Below, piece by piece: positions 44,921-57,988 of a DNA stretch of 64,000 bases. Each line of letters opens with the position of its first letter. Position 1 is the stretch's first letter. The position numbers were made by a program, and so were the translations under genes. The stretch spans positions 1 to 64,000 of the forward strand of contig CACJZA010000003.1 in the NCBI GenBank assembly GCA_902597795.1, written 5' to 3'. The notes under the pieces are model-generated. The model searched no databases. It worked only from the letters and a program-made list of their open reading frames with translations, and was not told the origin of the DNA. The DNA comes from an uncultured Alphaproteobacteria bacterium. Its GTDB lineage: Bacteria > Pseudomonadota > Alphaproteobacteria > HIMB59 > GCA-002718135.

Positions 44921-45991
44921 ATGGATAGGATAAGTTATAATAGCTTAAAATTATTAAGCTATTTTGAAAATCTAAATCCTCAAAAATCAGGAATTTTTTT
45001 TTCCATAATAATTCACTTATTTATTCTTCTATTCATGGTTGGTTTACCAAATTTTTTTTCTCCTAAAGAAATATATGTTCCCAACGTAATACCAATCGAA
45101 ATCCTTAATGTAACTGAAAGCACAAATTTAAAAAAAACAGAAACAAAAAAACTAGATAATAAAAATAAGGAAACGATCACTGAGCAAAAAAAATTCAATT
45201 CGTCAGATCAATTAGAGGTTAAGAAAAACATAGAAATTAGTAAATCAAAATTTGAAGAAAAAACTAACACAGATCAGCCAGTTTTAGAGACTAAACAAAC
45301 ACCAAGTTTAGACATTAAAGAAAAAGAAAAGATAAAAATTAAGGAAAAAGAGATTGTTGAAATTAAACAAAAAGTTGAAACAATTAAAACTGATAAAATA
45401 AAACCTAAGCTCAAACCAAAACCAAAAATTACTAACAATGAAAATACAAATTCTGATTTAGATCTAGAAACAAACATAAAGGAAAAACCAAAGTTAGAAA
45501 AAGAAAAAACTATTACTAAACTTAAGCCAAAGCCTGAAAAAGATTTTAGCATAGCTTCTATGTTAAAAGATTTAAGAAATGAGAAAACAAATATGGTAGA
45601 AAATGATACTAATAAACAAGTAGATAAAGTTGAAAATAAAAGTAACGATGAAAGTAATGAAAATGCAGCTTTGTCAATCTCTGAAATAGATTTATTAAGA
45701 CAGCAATTATCATCTTGTTGGAATGCTCCTGCGGGAGCTGTTATAGATCCTGGCATGGTTGTTAGGATTTCAGCAAAAGTTATGCAAAATATGAAGGTTT
45801 CATCAAGCAGTGTCCGTATTGTTGACACAAATATATCTAAAACTAATCCTTTTTATGGACCGATTACTGATAGCGCGATGAGAACCTTATTAAACCCACA
45901 ATGCACTCCTTTAAAACTTCCAAAAGATAAATATAATCTATGGAAAAATCTTACAATTACTTTTGATTATAGTATTATGAAAGGATATTGA
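44921..45991 (+). CDS. tolA: Tol-Pal system protein TolA
   Basis: The 356-residue protein has an N-terminal membrane anchor (about 25-43). A very Lys/Glu/Pro-rich periplasmic domain follows (about 70-210, with repeated K-P-K-L-K-P-K-P blocks). The C-terminal TolA/TonB-like globule (about 255-356) has LLRQQLSSCWNAPAGA, VVRISAKVMQN and LKLPKDKYNLWKNLTITFD. It spans the periplasm and pulls on Pal and TolB. The call rests on position and architecture, since the middle is low-complexity. It overlaps tolB by 4 bases. Confidence 0.88.
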   Translation: MDRISYNSLKLLSYFENLNPQKSGIFFSIIIHLFILLFMVGLPNFFSPKEIYVPNVIPIEILNVTESTNLKKTETKKLDNKNKETITEQKKFNSSDQLEVKKNIEISKSKFEEKTNTDQPVLETKQTPSLDIKEKEKIKIKEKEIVEIKQKVETIKTDKIKPKLKPKPKITNNENTNSDLDLETNIKEKPKLEKEKTITKLKPKPEKDFSIASMLKDLRNEKTNMVENDTNKQVDKVENKSNDESNENAALSISEIDLLRQQLSSCWNAPAGAVIDPGMVVRISAKVMQNMKVSSSSVRIVDTNISKTNPFYGPITDSAMRTLLNPQCTPLKLPKDKYNLWKNLTITFDYSIMKGY

Positions 45992-47307
45992 TGAAAAAAG
46001 TTTTTTTAATAACCCTTTTTTTATTTTCTAGTATTAAAGTCCATTCTTTAGAAGTGACTCTAACACAAGGTAGCGTGAAGCCAACACCAATAGCTGTAAC
46101 AGAGCTATACTCAAAAAATTCACAATTAACTAAAGTAGGTAAAAATATTTCAACTGTTATTTCAGATAATTTAGAGAGGTCTGGACTTTTTTTATCAATA
46201 GACAAAAGATCATTTATTCAAGATAACCAATCTCTATCTAATAAACCTAGATTTGAAGATTGGAAGTTAATAAAAGCACAACATTTAGTTTCAGGAAAAA
46301 TTTCATCTAATAATGGCAAAATATCTGTCGAATTTAGATTGTATGATGTGTTTCAACAAAAACAAATAGTTGGAAAAAAATATGAAACTAGTGAAAAAAA
46401 TTGGAGAAGAGTTGCTCATATTATTTCAGATTCCATTTTTAAAAATATAACTGGCGAAGGTGGTTACTTTGATACAAGGATAGTTTATGTTGCTGAGACA
46501 GGTCCAAAAGAAAATAAACAAAAAAGATTAGCAATCATGGATCAAGATCAATCAAACCATCGTTTTTTAACAGACGGATCCTATCTAGTTTTAACTCCAA
46601 GGTTCTCTCCTAATTCACAAAAAATTACATACATGTCTTATGTAAATAGAAACAATCCAAGAGTTTACATATTTGATATAGAAACTGGTAAGCAAGAAAT
46701 AGTTGGTGAGTTTCCTGGAATGACATTTGCCCCACGTTTTTCACCTGACGGTAATCAAATCGTCATGTCTTACACAGATCCAGAAATTGGTAATTCCGAA
46801 ATTTATATTCTTGATCTGAAAACAAGAATTTCAAAAAGGGTGACTAATAATTCTTCTATAGATGTTTCTGCAAGTTTTTCACCAGATGGAAAACAAATAG
46901 TTTTTAATTCAGATAGAAGTGGAAGAAGACATTTGTATGTAAGTGATAATAATGGAAAAAATATTAAAAGAATTAGCAGGGAAGCAGGAAGTTACTATAC
47001 TCCAGTTTGGTCACCAAGAGGTGATATGATAGCATTCACTAAACAAGAGGGAGGGCAATTTTATATAGGCGTTATGGAGGTAAATGGTTCTAATGAAAGA
47101 ATGATTGCAAAATCATTTCATGTTGAGGGACCAACATGGGCTCCAAATGGTAGATTTTTGATGTATTTTAAAGAAGAGAGAACCGCTGAAGATGGTTCGG
47201 GAGGTGAATCCAGTCTATATTCTATTGATTTAACCGGTTTTAATGAAAGAAAAGTAATAACTCCCTTAGGTGGGTCTGATCCAGCTTGGTCTCCATTGAT
47301 GCATTAA
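45988..47307 (+). CDS. tolB: Tol-Pal system beta-propeller protein TolB
   Basis: The 439-residue protein has a signal peptide (about 1-20, ending KVHS), the N-terminal TolB domain (VTLTQGSVKPTPIAV, VSGKISSNNGKISVEFRLYDV) and a six-blade beta-propeller. Its repeats are recognisable as F-S-P-D-G/N-x-x-x-I-x-x-x-S units (PRFSPNSQKITYMS, SFSPDGKQIVFNSDRSG, VWSPRGDMIAFT). TolB is periplasmic and toggles between Pal and the outer membrane partners. Pal follows after about 100 bases. Confidence 0.96.
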   Translation: MMKKVFLITLFLFSSIKVHSLEVTLTQGSVKPTPIAVTELYSKNSQLTKVGKNISTVISDNLERSGLFLSIDKRSFIQDNQSLSNKPRFEDWKLIKAQHLVSGKISSNNGKISVEFRLYDVFQQKQIVGKKYETSEKNWRRVAHIISDSIFKNITGEGGYFDTRIVYVAETGPKENKQKRLAIMDQDQSNHRFLTDGSYLVLTPRFSPNSQKITYMSYVNRNNPRVYIFDIETGKQEIVGEFPGMTFAPRFSPDGNQIVMSYTDPEIGNSEIYILDLKTRISKRVTNNSSIDVSASFSPDGKQIVFNSDRSGRRHLYVSDNNGKNIKRISREAGSYYTPVWSPRGDMIAFTKQEGGQFYIGVMEVNGSNERMIAKSFHVEGPTWAPNGRFLMYFKEERTAEDGSGGESSLYSIDLTGFNERKVITPLGGSDPAWSPLMH

Positions 47308-47346
47308 TTAAATATAATACAAAAAAATATACGAAATTTTAAAAAA

Positions 47347-47362
47347 AATGTTAAGAAACATT
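47347..47362 (+). other. Small hairpin in the tolB-pal gap
   Basis: AATGTT (47347-47352) and AACATT (47357-47362) form a perfect 6-bp stem with a 4-base loop, 40 bases after tolB. No T run follows, so it is not a terminator; an mRNA processing or stabilising element that lets pal be expressed more than tolB is possible. The rest of the 101-base gap is featureless apart from the pal Shine-Dalgarno. Confidence 0.25.
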
Positions 47363-47408
47363 GAATAATTTAGTATATCTACTCAAAGTATTAAGGGAGC
47401 AATTATTT

Positions 47409-47930
47409 ATGTTTTACAAGTTTTTTATCTCTATATTTATGGTTTTGTTTGTTGCCGCTTGTGCAACAACGCCAAAAGACTCAGCTGACTCATCAGGATC
47501 AGGATCCAGTAGTTCTGGAAGTGATGTTTCTTCAGAAGGAACTATAACTGAAACTGCAGGAAGTGGAATAGTTTCCGGATCACAGGAAGATTTAATTGTT
47601 AATGTTGGTGACAGAGTATTTTTTGGATATGACAGTTCAGACTTAGACTCAGACGCTTTAGAGTTACTTCAAGATCAAGTTGCATGGCTTAAGCAGAATA
47701 GCGATGTTTCTGTTACAATTGAAGGACATTGCGATGAAAGAGGAACTAGGGAGTACAACTTGGCTCTTGGTGAAAAAAGAGCACAAGCTGTTAAAAATTA
47801 CCTAATTGGATTAGGAATAAATCCTGATAGAGTTTCAACTATTAGTTATGGTAAAGAAAGACCAGCTGTTGTCGGGTCAAACGATGGAGCATGGGCTCAA
47901 AATAGAAGATCAGTAACTATAGTTAATTAA
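47409..47930 (+). CDS. pal: Peptidoglycan-associated lipoprotein Pal
   Basis: The start is the ATG at 47409, 9 bases after an AGGGAG Shine-Dalgarno (47394-47399); an in-frame TTG at 47361 would put 16 extra residues before the signal. The 173-residue precursor has a lipobox (L-F-V-A-A-C), a Ser/Gly-rich linker and the OmpA domain with VFFGYDSSDLDSDALE, EGHCDERGTREYNLALGEKRA and AQNRRSVTIVN. Pal is anchored in the outer membrane and binds peptidoglycan through the conserved Asp and Arg. A terminator follows. Confidence 0.95.
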   Translation: MFYKFFISIFMVLFVAACATTPKDSADSSGSGSSSSGSDVSSEGTITETAGSGIVSGSQEDLIVNVGDRVFFGYDSSDLDSDALELLQDQVAWLKQNSDVSVTIEGHCDERGTREYNLALGEKRAQAVKNYLIGLGINPDRVSTISYGKERPAVVGSNDGAWAQNRRSVTIVN

Positions 47931-47949
47931 TATACCTTCCTTAATACTT

Positions 47950-47980
47950 TGGCGCTATAAAAATGTAGCGCCATATTTTT
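47950..47980 (+). terminator. Rho-independent terminator after pal
   Basis: An 8-bp GC-rich stem (47950-47957 TGGCGCTA with 47966-47973 TAGCGCCA) has an 8-base loop and is followed by TATTTTT. It lies 19 bases after the pal stop, ending the tolQRAB-pal unit before cpoB. Confidence 0.85.
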
Positions 47981-48007
47981 ATCTCAATTAGAAATTAAAA
48001 TTCTTTC

Positions 48008-48925
48008 ATGTTTAAATACATACTCACTATTTTAATTTTATTTTTATCGACTTATGTCCAATCTAATGAAAGTGAGCTAACTATTTCGCAGCAATTAGAA
48101 AGATTACAAAGAGAAGTTTCTGATCTTTCTAAAGAAGTATTTTCAAATACATCAAGTCAATCAAGTGGAACAAATAATGATTTTGTAAAGAATCTATCTG
48201 CTATCGATTTGCGAATATATGATATTGAAAATGACATAAAAAATTTAACCTCTAACCTAGAGGAATTGTATTTTCAACTAGATGATATTTTTAATAAGTT
48301 AGAAAACTTAGAATTAGTCATTAATAATTTACAATCAGTTCCTTTAGATAATATTGAAGTAAATACTAATGATGTTTCACAAGATAGTTCTGAAGTTAAA
48401 AGCAATACTTTAAGTGATACTGAAACTGAAAACACACTTGGAACATTAAACATTTCAAAAAATACAAATGATACAAATGAAGCAGTTGTATCTAACGATC
48501 AGGAATTAAATTCTAATGAAAAAGAGGAGGTGTTATCACCGGAAGATCAATTCCAAGTAGCTTTTGATAATATTAGAAATAAAAAATGGCAGGATGCAAA
48601 AACTTTATTTGAACAGTTTATTTCAGATAATCCTGATAATCAATTATCAGGTTCTGCACATTATTGGCTTGGTGAACTTTATATTTTAGAAAAAAATTAT
48701 AGAGAAGCAGTATTTATATTTGCAGAAGGTTACCAAAAATACCCAAATAGTATTAAAGCTGCAGAAATGCTTTTCAAACTTTCTCAGTCATTATACAAAA
48801 TTGAAAAAACTACTGAGGCTTGTAAAACTATGGAACAATTAATTATTGATTTTCCAAAAAATAAAATGATCCCTCAAACTAAAAAACAAATTCTTGAGTA
48901 TAATTGTTTAGAAAATAATGAATGA
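48008..48925 (+). CDS. cpoB: Tol-Pal accessory protein CpoB/YbgF
   Basis: The 305-residue protein has a signal peptide (1-19, ending YVQS), an N-terminal trimerising coiled coil (about 25-110) and a long Asn/Ser/Thr/Asp-rich linker (about 115-175). A C-terminal TPR domain follows: AFDNIRNKKWQDAKTLFEQFI, SAHYWLGELYILEKNYREAV, AAEMLFKLSQSLYKIEKTTEA. CpoB coordinates peptidoglycan synthesis with outer-membrane constriction in enteric bacteria. It follows the pal terminator and overlaps tilS by 4 bases. Confidence 0.92.
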   Translation: MFKYILTILILFLSTYVQSNESELTISQQLERLQREVSDLSKEVFSNTSSQSSGTNNDFVKNLSAIDLRIYDIENDIKNLTSNLEELYFQLDDIFNKLENLELVINNLQSVPLDNIEVNTNDVSQDSSEVKSNTLSDTETENTLGTLNISKNTNDTNEAVVSNDQELNSNEKEEVLSPEDQFQVAFDNIRNKKWQDAKTLFEQFISDNPDNQLSGSAHYWLGELYILEKNYREAVFIFAEGYQKYPNSIKAAEMLFKLSQSLYKIEKTTEACKTMEQLIIDFPKNKMIPQTKKQILEYNCLENNE

Positions 48926-49893
48926 AGCTTACGCATAAAGAATTCATTAAAAGCATAGAAAAAAAATATACTTTTGAAAAAAAACCCTCTGTTGCTGTGG
49001 CAGTTTCTGGCGGTCCAGATAGTATGTCATTATTATTCCTTATGAATGTTTTTATAAAATATAAAAAAGGGAACTTGATAGCAGTAATTGTAGATCATCG
49101 TATTAGAAAAAATTCTAAAGAAGAAGCAAAATTTATTTCTGCCTATTTGGATAAAAATAACATTAACTCTCAAATTCTGACTGTAAACAAAGATAATGTA
49201 AGTAAGAAAAGCATGAATGAGGCTAGAAATAATCGTTATAATTTACTTACAAATTTTTGTATTAAAAATAATATTTTGCATTTATTTATCGCTCATCACA
49301 AAGATGATAATTTAGAAACTTTTTTGAATAGAAAAGTCGCTGGCAGTGACTTTTATGGCTTAAAATCAATCTCTGAATTCTCACTTTACAACAATATATG
49401 TATAATAAGACCACTGTTAAATTTTTCTAAAGAAACATTATTAGACTACAATAAGAAAAATAAAATTGAATATATTAACGATCCATCAAATTTTAATTTA
49501 GATTATACTCGTCCTTCAATAAGAAATTTTCTTAAAAAATCTGATCAAAAAATAATAAATGAAATAAATAAAGATTTTGAGAATTTACTTTTTTATTCAC
49601 CATATTTCATTCAAATGATATTTGAAGTACTTCTTAAAAATATTGTTCATGTTGATAGTAAACAAATTGTTATTAGTCTTAATAAAATAAAAAATTTAAA
49701 TGAAATTACTTCTGAAAATATTATAAGAAAAATATATCAGTTTTTATTTTATCAATCTAACGCTCCTAGATCAAAAAAAACTAGAATCTTAATAAGTGAA
49801 TTGAAGAAATTAAATTTTAATATTTTTAATCTCAAAGGTATGATTGTTAAAAAAAATCATGATTTTCTTATATTTTCAAGAAAATCTGTTTAA
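48922..49893 (+). CDS. tilS: tRNA(Ile)-lysidine synthase
   Basis: The 323-residue protein has the PP-loop ATPase motif AVAVSGGPDSMSLLFL (SGGPDS at 29-34), VIVDHRIRKNSKEEAKFI, IAHHKDDNLETFLNRK and RPLLNFSKETLLDY with the N-D-P-S-N motif. It modifies cytidine 34 of the minor isoleucine tRNA with lysine, changing its codon reading from AUG to AUA. It is essential in most bacteria. It is much shorter than E. coli TilS (about 430) because the C-terminal domains are reduced. pal-cpoB-tilS-ftsH is the usual alphaproteobacterial order. Confidence 0.94.
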   Translation: MKLTHKEFIKSIEKKYTFEKKPSVAVAVSGGPDSMSLLFLMNVFIKYKKGNLIAVIVDHRIRKNSKEEAKFISAYLDKNNINSQILTVNKDNVSKKSMNEARNNRYNLLTNFCIKNNILHLFIAHHKDDNLETFLNRKVAGSDFYGLKSISEFSLYNNICIIRPLLNFSKETLLDYNKKNKIEYINDPSNFNLDYTRPSIRNFLKKSDQKIINEINKDFENLLFYSPYFIQMIFEVLLKNIVHVDSKQIVISLNKIKNLNEITSENIIRKIYQFLFYQSNAPRSKKTRILISELKKLNFNIFNLKGMIVKKNHDFLIFSRKSV

Positions 49894-49944
49894 TTTTCTA
49901 CAAAACTATTGTGTTTTTATAATAAATTCCTATGTAATAAGTAG

Positions 49945-51846
49945 ATGAAAAACATAAGTAAAAATGTTGTATTATGGATTATAATTGGATTGCTCTTAAT
50001 TGTGCTTTTCAATCTTTTCCAAGGAAGTTCTAATAATAGAAATACTTCAAAAATATCCTTTTCCGACTTCATTGCAGCAACAGAAAGTGGTAACGTTTCT
50101 GAAGTTAATATTAATGGAAGCAATGTTACAGGATTTCTAAATGATGGTCGTTCATTTAGCACATATGTTCCTAATTACCCCAATTTGGTTGATAAATTAA
50201 ATGAAAGTGGGGTAAAAATTACTGCTGAGCCTTCTGAAAGATCAATGCACCCACTTTTAAGTGTATTACTTTCATGGTTTCCTATGCTTCTTTTAATTGG
50301 AGTTTGGATTTTCTTTATGCGCCAAATGCAAGGCGGCGGAGGAAAAGCAATGGGCTTTGGTAAATCTAAAGCTAAATTATTAAACGAGGCTGTAGGCAAA
50401 GTTACATTTGACGACGTAGCAGGAATCGATGAAGCTAAACAAGAATTAGAGGAAGTTGTTGAATTTTTAAAAGATCCTTCGAAGTTTTCTAGATTAGGGG
50501 GTAAGATTCCAAGAGGTGCACTTCTAGTAGGCCCTCCAGGTACTGGAAAAACATTACTTGCAAGAGCAATTGCTGGTGAAGCAAATGTTCCTTTCTTTTC
50601 AATTTCAGGATCAGATTTTGTTGAAATGTTTGTAGGAGTTGGAGCTAGTAGAGTTAGAGATATGTTTGACCAAGGTAAAAAAAATGCACCTTGTATAGTA
50701 TTTATTGATGAAATTGACGCTGTTGGAAGGCACCGTGGTGCTGGTCTTGGTGGTGGGAATGACGAAAGGGAACAAACTCTTAATCAACTTCTTGTGGAAA
50801 TGGATGGGTTTGAAGCTAATGCAGGTGTAATCATTATTGCTGCAACAAATAGGCCTGATGTTCTTGACCCAGCTTTGCTTAGACCAGGAAGATTTGACCG
50901 TCAAATAACAGTTAATAACCCTGATGTAATGGGAAGAGACAAAATACTTAAAGTTCATATTAAAAAAATAAAAGTTTCACCAAAATTTGACTCCAAAATT
51001 ATTGCAAGGGGAACTCCAGGATTTTCTGGAGCTGATTTAGCAAATTTAGTCAATGAAGCAGCATTATTAGCGGCTAGAAAAAACAAAAGAATGGTTACAA
51101 TTGAGGATTTTGAAAGTGCCAAAGATAAAGTGATGATGGGTGCTGAAAAAAGATCTATGGTCATGTCAGAAGACGAAAAGAAACTTACAGCCTATCATGA
51201 AGCAGGTCATGCAGTAGCAACTCTTCACTCACCAGCCTCTGATCCGATACATAAAGCGACTATAATACCGAGAGGTAGAGCCTTAGGCATGGTTATGAGA
51301 CTTCCTGAAAAAGATCAGCTATCCATGCGAAAAGATCAAATGAAAGCGCATTTATTAATAGCTACTGGAGGCAGAATTGCAGAAGAAATGATTTTTGGTA
51401 AAGATAAAATTACAAATGGTGCGGCAAGCGATATACAAATGGTTACAAATCTATCAAAAAAAATGATTACTGAATGGGGTATGAGTGAAAAATTAGGCCG
51501 TTTGAGATATAACAGTGATAGCGAGGAAGTCTTCCTTGGGCATTCTGTTGCACAATCAAAAAATTTATCTGACTCCACTGCAAAATTAATTGATGAAGAA
51601 GTTAGATCTCTTGCAGAAGAGGCTGAAAATAATTGTAGAAAAATTCTTCAAGATAATATCGAAGAATTGCATATAGTTGCTAAGGGGCTTTTAGAGTATG
51701 AAACATTATCAGGTGATGAAATCAAAGATTTAATCAAAGGTATAAAGCCAACTCGAGACGACTTTGATAATGATATAAACACACCAAAAAAACCAGCCAC
51801 ATCTGTTCCAAAAACAGGCGGATCAGCTACGGCACCGGCAAACTAA
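49945..51846 (+). CDS. ftsH: ATP-dependent zinc metalloprotease FtsH
   Basis: The 633-residue protein has two N-terminal helices (about 9-25 and 105-124) around a periplasmic domain. The AAA+ module follows, with Walker A GPPGTGKT (196-203), Walker B VFIDEIDA and [20 protein letters not shown]. The M41 protease has HEAGH at about residue 420. The tail is a low-complexity Pro/Lys/Thr stretch. This membrane hexamer degrades unassembled membrane proteins and regulators such as sigma-32, whose gene rpoH lies 4 kb away on the other strand. Confidence 0.98.
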   Translation: MKNISKNVVLWIIIGLLLIVLFNLFQGSSNNRNTSKISFSDFIAATESGNVSEVNINGSNVTGFLNDGRSFSTYVPNYPNLVDKLNESGVKITAEPSERSMHPLLSVLLSWFPMLLLIGVWIFFMRQMQGGGGKAMGFGKSKAKLLNEAVGKVTFDDVAGIDEAKQELEEVVEFLKDPSKFSRLGGKIPRGALLVGPPGTGKTLLARAIAGEANVPFFSISGSDFVEMFVGVGASRVRDMFDQGKKNAPCIVFIDEIDAVGRHRGAGLGGGNDEREQTLNQLLVEMDGFEANAGVIIIAATNRPDVLDPALLRPGRFDRQITVNNPDVMGRDKILKVHIKKIKVSPKFDSKIIARGTPGFSGADLANLVNEAALLAARKNKRMVTIEDFESAKDKVMMGAEKRSMVMSEDEKKLTAYHEAGHAVATLHSPASDPIHKATIIPRGRALGMVMRLPEKDQLSMRKDQMKAHLLIATGGRIAEEMIFGKDKITNGAASDIQMVTNLSKKMITEWGMSEKLGRLRYNSDSEEVFLGHSVAQSKNLSDSTAKLIDEEVRSLAEEAENNCRKILQDNIEELHIVAKGLLEYETLSGDEIKDLIKGIKPTRDDFDNDINTPKKPATSVPKTGGSATAPAN

Positions 51847-51890
51847 TTTAATTACTTCACTTTATTTATATTTTTGAATAAAAGACACAA

Positions 51891-53238
51891 ATGTCTAAAA
51901 TATTTGGTACCGATGGTATACGGTGCTTAGTTAATGAGGAACCTCTTTCTGCAGAAACTTGTCTAAAAATATCAAAGACAGTAGCATTTCTTCTCAAAAA
52001 GAAAAATTCAAAAAATAGTAGAGTTGTCATCTGTAAAGATACAAGATTATCTGGTTATTTATACGAACCTCTTGTAACAGCTGGATTTATTTCTATGGGC
52101 ATGGATGTAATTTTAGTTGGTCCACTTCCAACACCTGCTGTACCATTGATGATTAAAACTTTAAGAGCTGATATTGGTGTAATGATTACAGCTTCTCATA
52201 ATACATATGAATATAATGGACTAAAATTTTTTGATAGTACTGGAACAAAATTAAGTTCATCAATAGAGCAAAAGGTTGAAAATATAGTTTTAAATAATAA
52301 AAAATATTCTAAAGTAACAAACAACACATTTGTATCTGGAAATGCAAAAAGATTAGAAGATGCTTCAGGCAGGTACTCAGAATTTTTAAAGAGTACTTTA
52401 AACAAAACGTCATCCAAGAAAAAATTAAAAATTGTTTTAGATTGTGCAAATGGAGCTACATACAATATAGCCCCAAATTTATTTTGGGAATTAGGTCACA
52501 ATGTAATAGCCATAAATAATAATCCCGATGGTTTGAATATTAATAAAAATTGTGGTGCAGTTGACGTTAAATCACTTTCAGAAAATGTCATAAAAGAAAA
52601 GGCAGATATTGGATTTGCATTTGACGGTGATGGAGATAGGTTAATTGTTGTAGATGAAGAGGGAAAAGAAGTTGATGGTGATAAGATTATAGGATTGCTA
52701 TGTAAAAGTTATGTAAAACCTAAGAAAAAATCCAATCAACACGATGTTATTATAACTGTAATGTCTAATATGGGATTAGAAAAATATCTAACAAATAAAT
52801 TGAAATTAAAGATAAAACGCACCACTGTTGGAGATATAAACGTTATATATCAAATGAAAAAATCCAAATCTATGATTGGTGGTGAACAATCTGGGCATAT
52901 AATCTTGTCAGAATACTCTGATACCGGCGATGGAATTTTAGCAGCTCTAAAAGTTACTGAAATTTTGATATTAAATAAAAATAAGGCAAGTAAACTTTTT
53001 GATTTGTATGATGACTTTGCTCAGGAAAAAATTAACTTACGCTATAAAACAAAGAATACCAAACTGTTAAAAATTCTTGGTAAGTTAAAAAAAGATAAAC
53101 TATATAATAATAAAAAAATAAGATCTCTTGTTAGGTTATCTGGAACTGAGCCATTAGTAAGAATACTAGTTGAAGGACAAGAAATTACCGAGGTTAAACA
53201 GAAGTCTTTAGAAATTAAAAGATTAGTAAGGCCCTATC

Positions 53239-53246
<8 letters not shown>
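51891..53246 (+). CDS. glmM: Phosphoglucosamine mutase
   Basis: The 451-residue enzyme has KIFGTDGIR at the start, the active-site phosphoserine loop TASHNTYEYNGLKFF (Ser102), the Mg2+ loop AFDGDGDRLIVVD, GGEQSGHII and the phosphate-binding RLSGTEPLVRILVEG. It converts glucosamine-6-phosphate to glucosamine-1-phosphate for peptidoglycan and lipopolysaccharide. ftsH-glmM adjacency is widely conserved. It overlaps the downstream hisZ start by 8 bases. Confidence 0.97.
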
Positions 53247-56474
<3,228 letters not shown>

Positions 56475-56504
56475 TATACGCCTATACCACAAATAAAATA
56501 TAAT

Positions 56505-57476
56505 TTAATATTTAAGCAATAATTCTATTAAATTCTTAAAATCTTCAGGAATTTCAATATCAAAATTCATCCTTTTTTTTGATGTTGGATGATCAAAACC
56601 TAGATGATAGGCATGTAATGCTTGTCTTTCAAAATTTTTTAAAATCATGAATTTATTAAATGTATTTTTATCTTTTCCAAATTGATTAATTTTACTTTTC
56701 CCATAAATCTTATCACCAATTATAGGAGAATTTTTAGAAGTTAGATGAAGTCTAATTTGATGTGTTCTTCCAGTATGTAAATGGCAGTCAACTATACTAG
56801 CAATACCAAAAGTTTTTTCTAATTTAATATCGGTTTTAGAATATTTTCCAAAACCCTTATTATTTAAACTCATTTTTTTTCTATTTTTTCTATTTCTCTC
56901 AATATACCCTTCAATTGATTGATTATCAGGCATTCCCCAAACTACTGCTTTATATCTACGAGATATCGTATGTTCTTTGAACTGTTTGGCTAAATTAATA
57001 TGAACATTATTATTTTTTGCAACAACAAGAATTCCACTTGTGTCTTTATCTAAACGATGGACTATTCCTGGTCTAGCATTATTATCTAAATTACTTAGTT
57101 GATTATTAGTGTAATGCATAAGAGCATTCACAAGAGTGCCGCTTTCATTTCCAGGAGCTGGATGCATTACTAAATTTGGAGGTTTATTTATAACGATTAG
57201 ATCTTCATCTTCAAAAATAATGTTTAAGTCAATATTTTCAGCTGAATGTTTTGTTTCTTGTTTCAAGATAATATTTATAAAGTAATTTTCATTTTCTTTA
57301 GTTATGTAAGATGGATCTTTTATTTCCTTTTTATCAAGACTTACATTACCATTTAATATTAAAGTTTTAATTTGTGTTCTTGAATATCCTTCCAATTTTG
57401 AAACGAGCACTTTATCTAATCTTTGTGCACTTAATTGTTTATTTATAGTTAATTTAAGATTATAGAATTCGTTCAT
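56505..57476 (-). CDS. rluD: Ribosomal large-subunit pseudouridine synthase, RluD-like
   Basis: The 323-residue protein has an N-terminal S4 domain (QRLDKVLVSKLEGYSRTQIKTLI, in pieces) and the RluA-family catalytic core. That core has PPNLVMHPAPGNESGTLVNAL, the RPGIVHRLDKDTSGILVVAK loop with the catalytic Asp, RRYKAVVWG and HTGRTHQIRLHL. It would isomerise uridines of 23S rRNA helix 69. Its ATG overlaps the divergent DUF6476-like ATG on the opposite strand (shared CATG at 57474-57477). rluD followed by rpoH is the common alphaproteobacterial order. Confidence 0.94.
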   Translation of the reverse strand: MNEFYNLKLTINKQLSAQRLDKVLVSKLEGYSRTQIKTLILNGNVSLDKKEIKDPSYITKENENYFINIILKQETKHSAENIDLNIIFEDEDLIVINKPPNLVMHPAPGNESGTLVNALMHYTNNQLSNLDNNARPGIVHRLDKDTSGILVVAKNNNVHINLAKQFKEHTISRRYKAVVWGMPDNQSIEGYIERNRKNRKKMSLNNKGFGKYSKTDIKLEKTFGIASIVDCHLHTGRTHQIRLHLTSKNSPIIGDKIYGKSKINQFGKDKNTFNKFMILKNFERQALHAYHLGFDHPTSKKRMNFDIEIPEDFKNLIELLLKY

Positions 57477-57768
57477 GTCTCAAAAAATTCTTAAATTTAT
57501 TGTAATATTTTTAGGTATATTAATTGTTATTTGTTTTTTAGCTCTTGTTTATGGTTTGTATATAAAAACAACAAAAAAACAAAGTAATTTAGAAACAAAT
57601 TTAATTGATTACAATTTAAATTTAGAAAAAGGTCATAAAATTACAGATATAGATATGATTGATAATAATAGGATTTTGTTTACAATAAAAAGTAATGATA
57701 AAGTTTATGCTTTAATATATGATATAGAAACATCAAATATTACAAAAATAGATACATCTAATGAATAA
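57475..57768 (+). CDS. DUF6476-like single-pass membrane protein
   Basis: The 97-residue protein has one N-terminal transmembrane helix (about 7-29, IVIFLGILIVICFLALVYGL) and a short beta-rich exported domain (KITDIDMIDNNRILFTIK, VYALIYDIETSNITKID). It resembles the DUF6476 proteins that lie next to rluD and rpoH in many alphaproteobacteria; the match is by position and architecture. Function is unknown. The start overlaps the rluD start head to head. Its end overlaps xseB by 8 bases, suggesting co-transcription with xseB and tlyA. Confidence 0.72.
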   Translation: MSQKILKFIVIFLGILIVICFLALVYGLYIKTTKKQSNLETNLIDYNLNLEKGHKITDIDMIDNNRILFTIKSNDKVYALIYDIETSNITKIDTSNE

Positions 57769-57979
57769 AGATAATAATTTTGAAAATAATTTAAAAAAGC
57801 TTGAGTCTATTGTAGAGAAATTAGAAAATGGTGAAGTTGATTTAGAAGAATCTGTAAAACTTTACGAAGAAGGAATGAATTTAAAAAAAGCATGCGAAGA
57901 AAAATTAAAAAGTATTGAAATCCAAATTAAAAAAATTAAGCAAGTAAACAATAAAGTCACAAAAGAAGATTTCAAGTAA
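57761..57979 (+). CDS. xseB: Exodeoxyribonuclease VII small subunit
   Basis: The 72-residue helical protein contains FENNLKKLESIVEKLENGEVDLEESVKLYEEGM in segments; FEN-L-K-L-E-x-I-V-x-x-L-E-x-G and L-E-E-S-V-x-L-Y-E-x-G are the XseB hallmarks. Several copies bind each XseA large subunit to form the single-strand exonuclease used in repair. xseA is not in the window. It overlaps the upstream DUF6476-like gene by 8 bases and lies 9 bases before tlyA. In many alphaproteobacteria ispA and dxs sit between xseB and tlyA; they do not here. Confidence 0.92.
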   Translation: MNKDNNFENNLKKLESIVEKLENGEVDLEESVKLYEEGMNLKKACEEKLKSIEIQIKKIKQVNNKVTKEDFK

Positions 57980-57988
57980 TTTTCAAAT

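Noticed and set aside
45400-45540. Repeated Lys-Pro coding blocks as a possible DNA repeat
   Set aside because: They form the low-complexity periplasmic arm of TolA and are imperfect at the DNA level.
45274-45828. A 184-residue open frame antisense to tolA
   Set aside because: It is a by-product of Lys/Glu-rich codons in tolA; the translation is Ser/Phe-rich without any family pattern.
50611-50958. A 115-residue open frame antisense to ftsH
   Set aside because: It mirrors the conserved FtsH AAA+ region; no ribosome site or family pattern.
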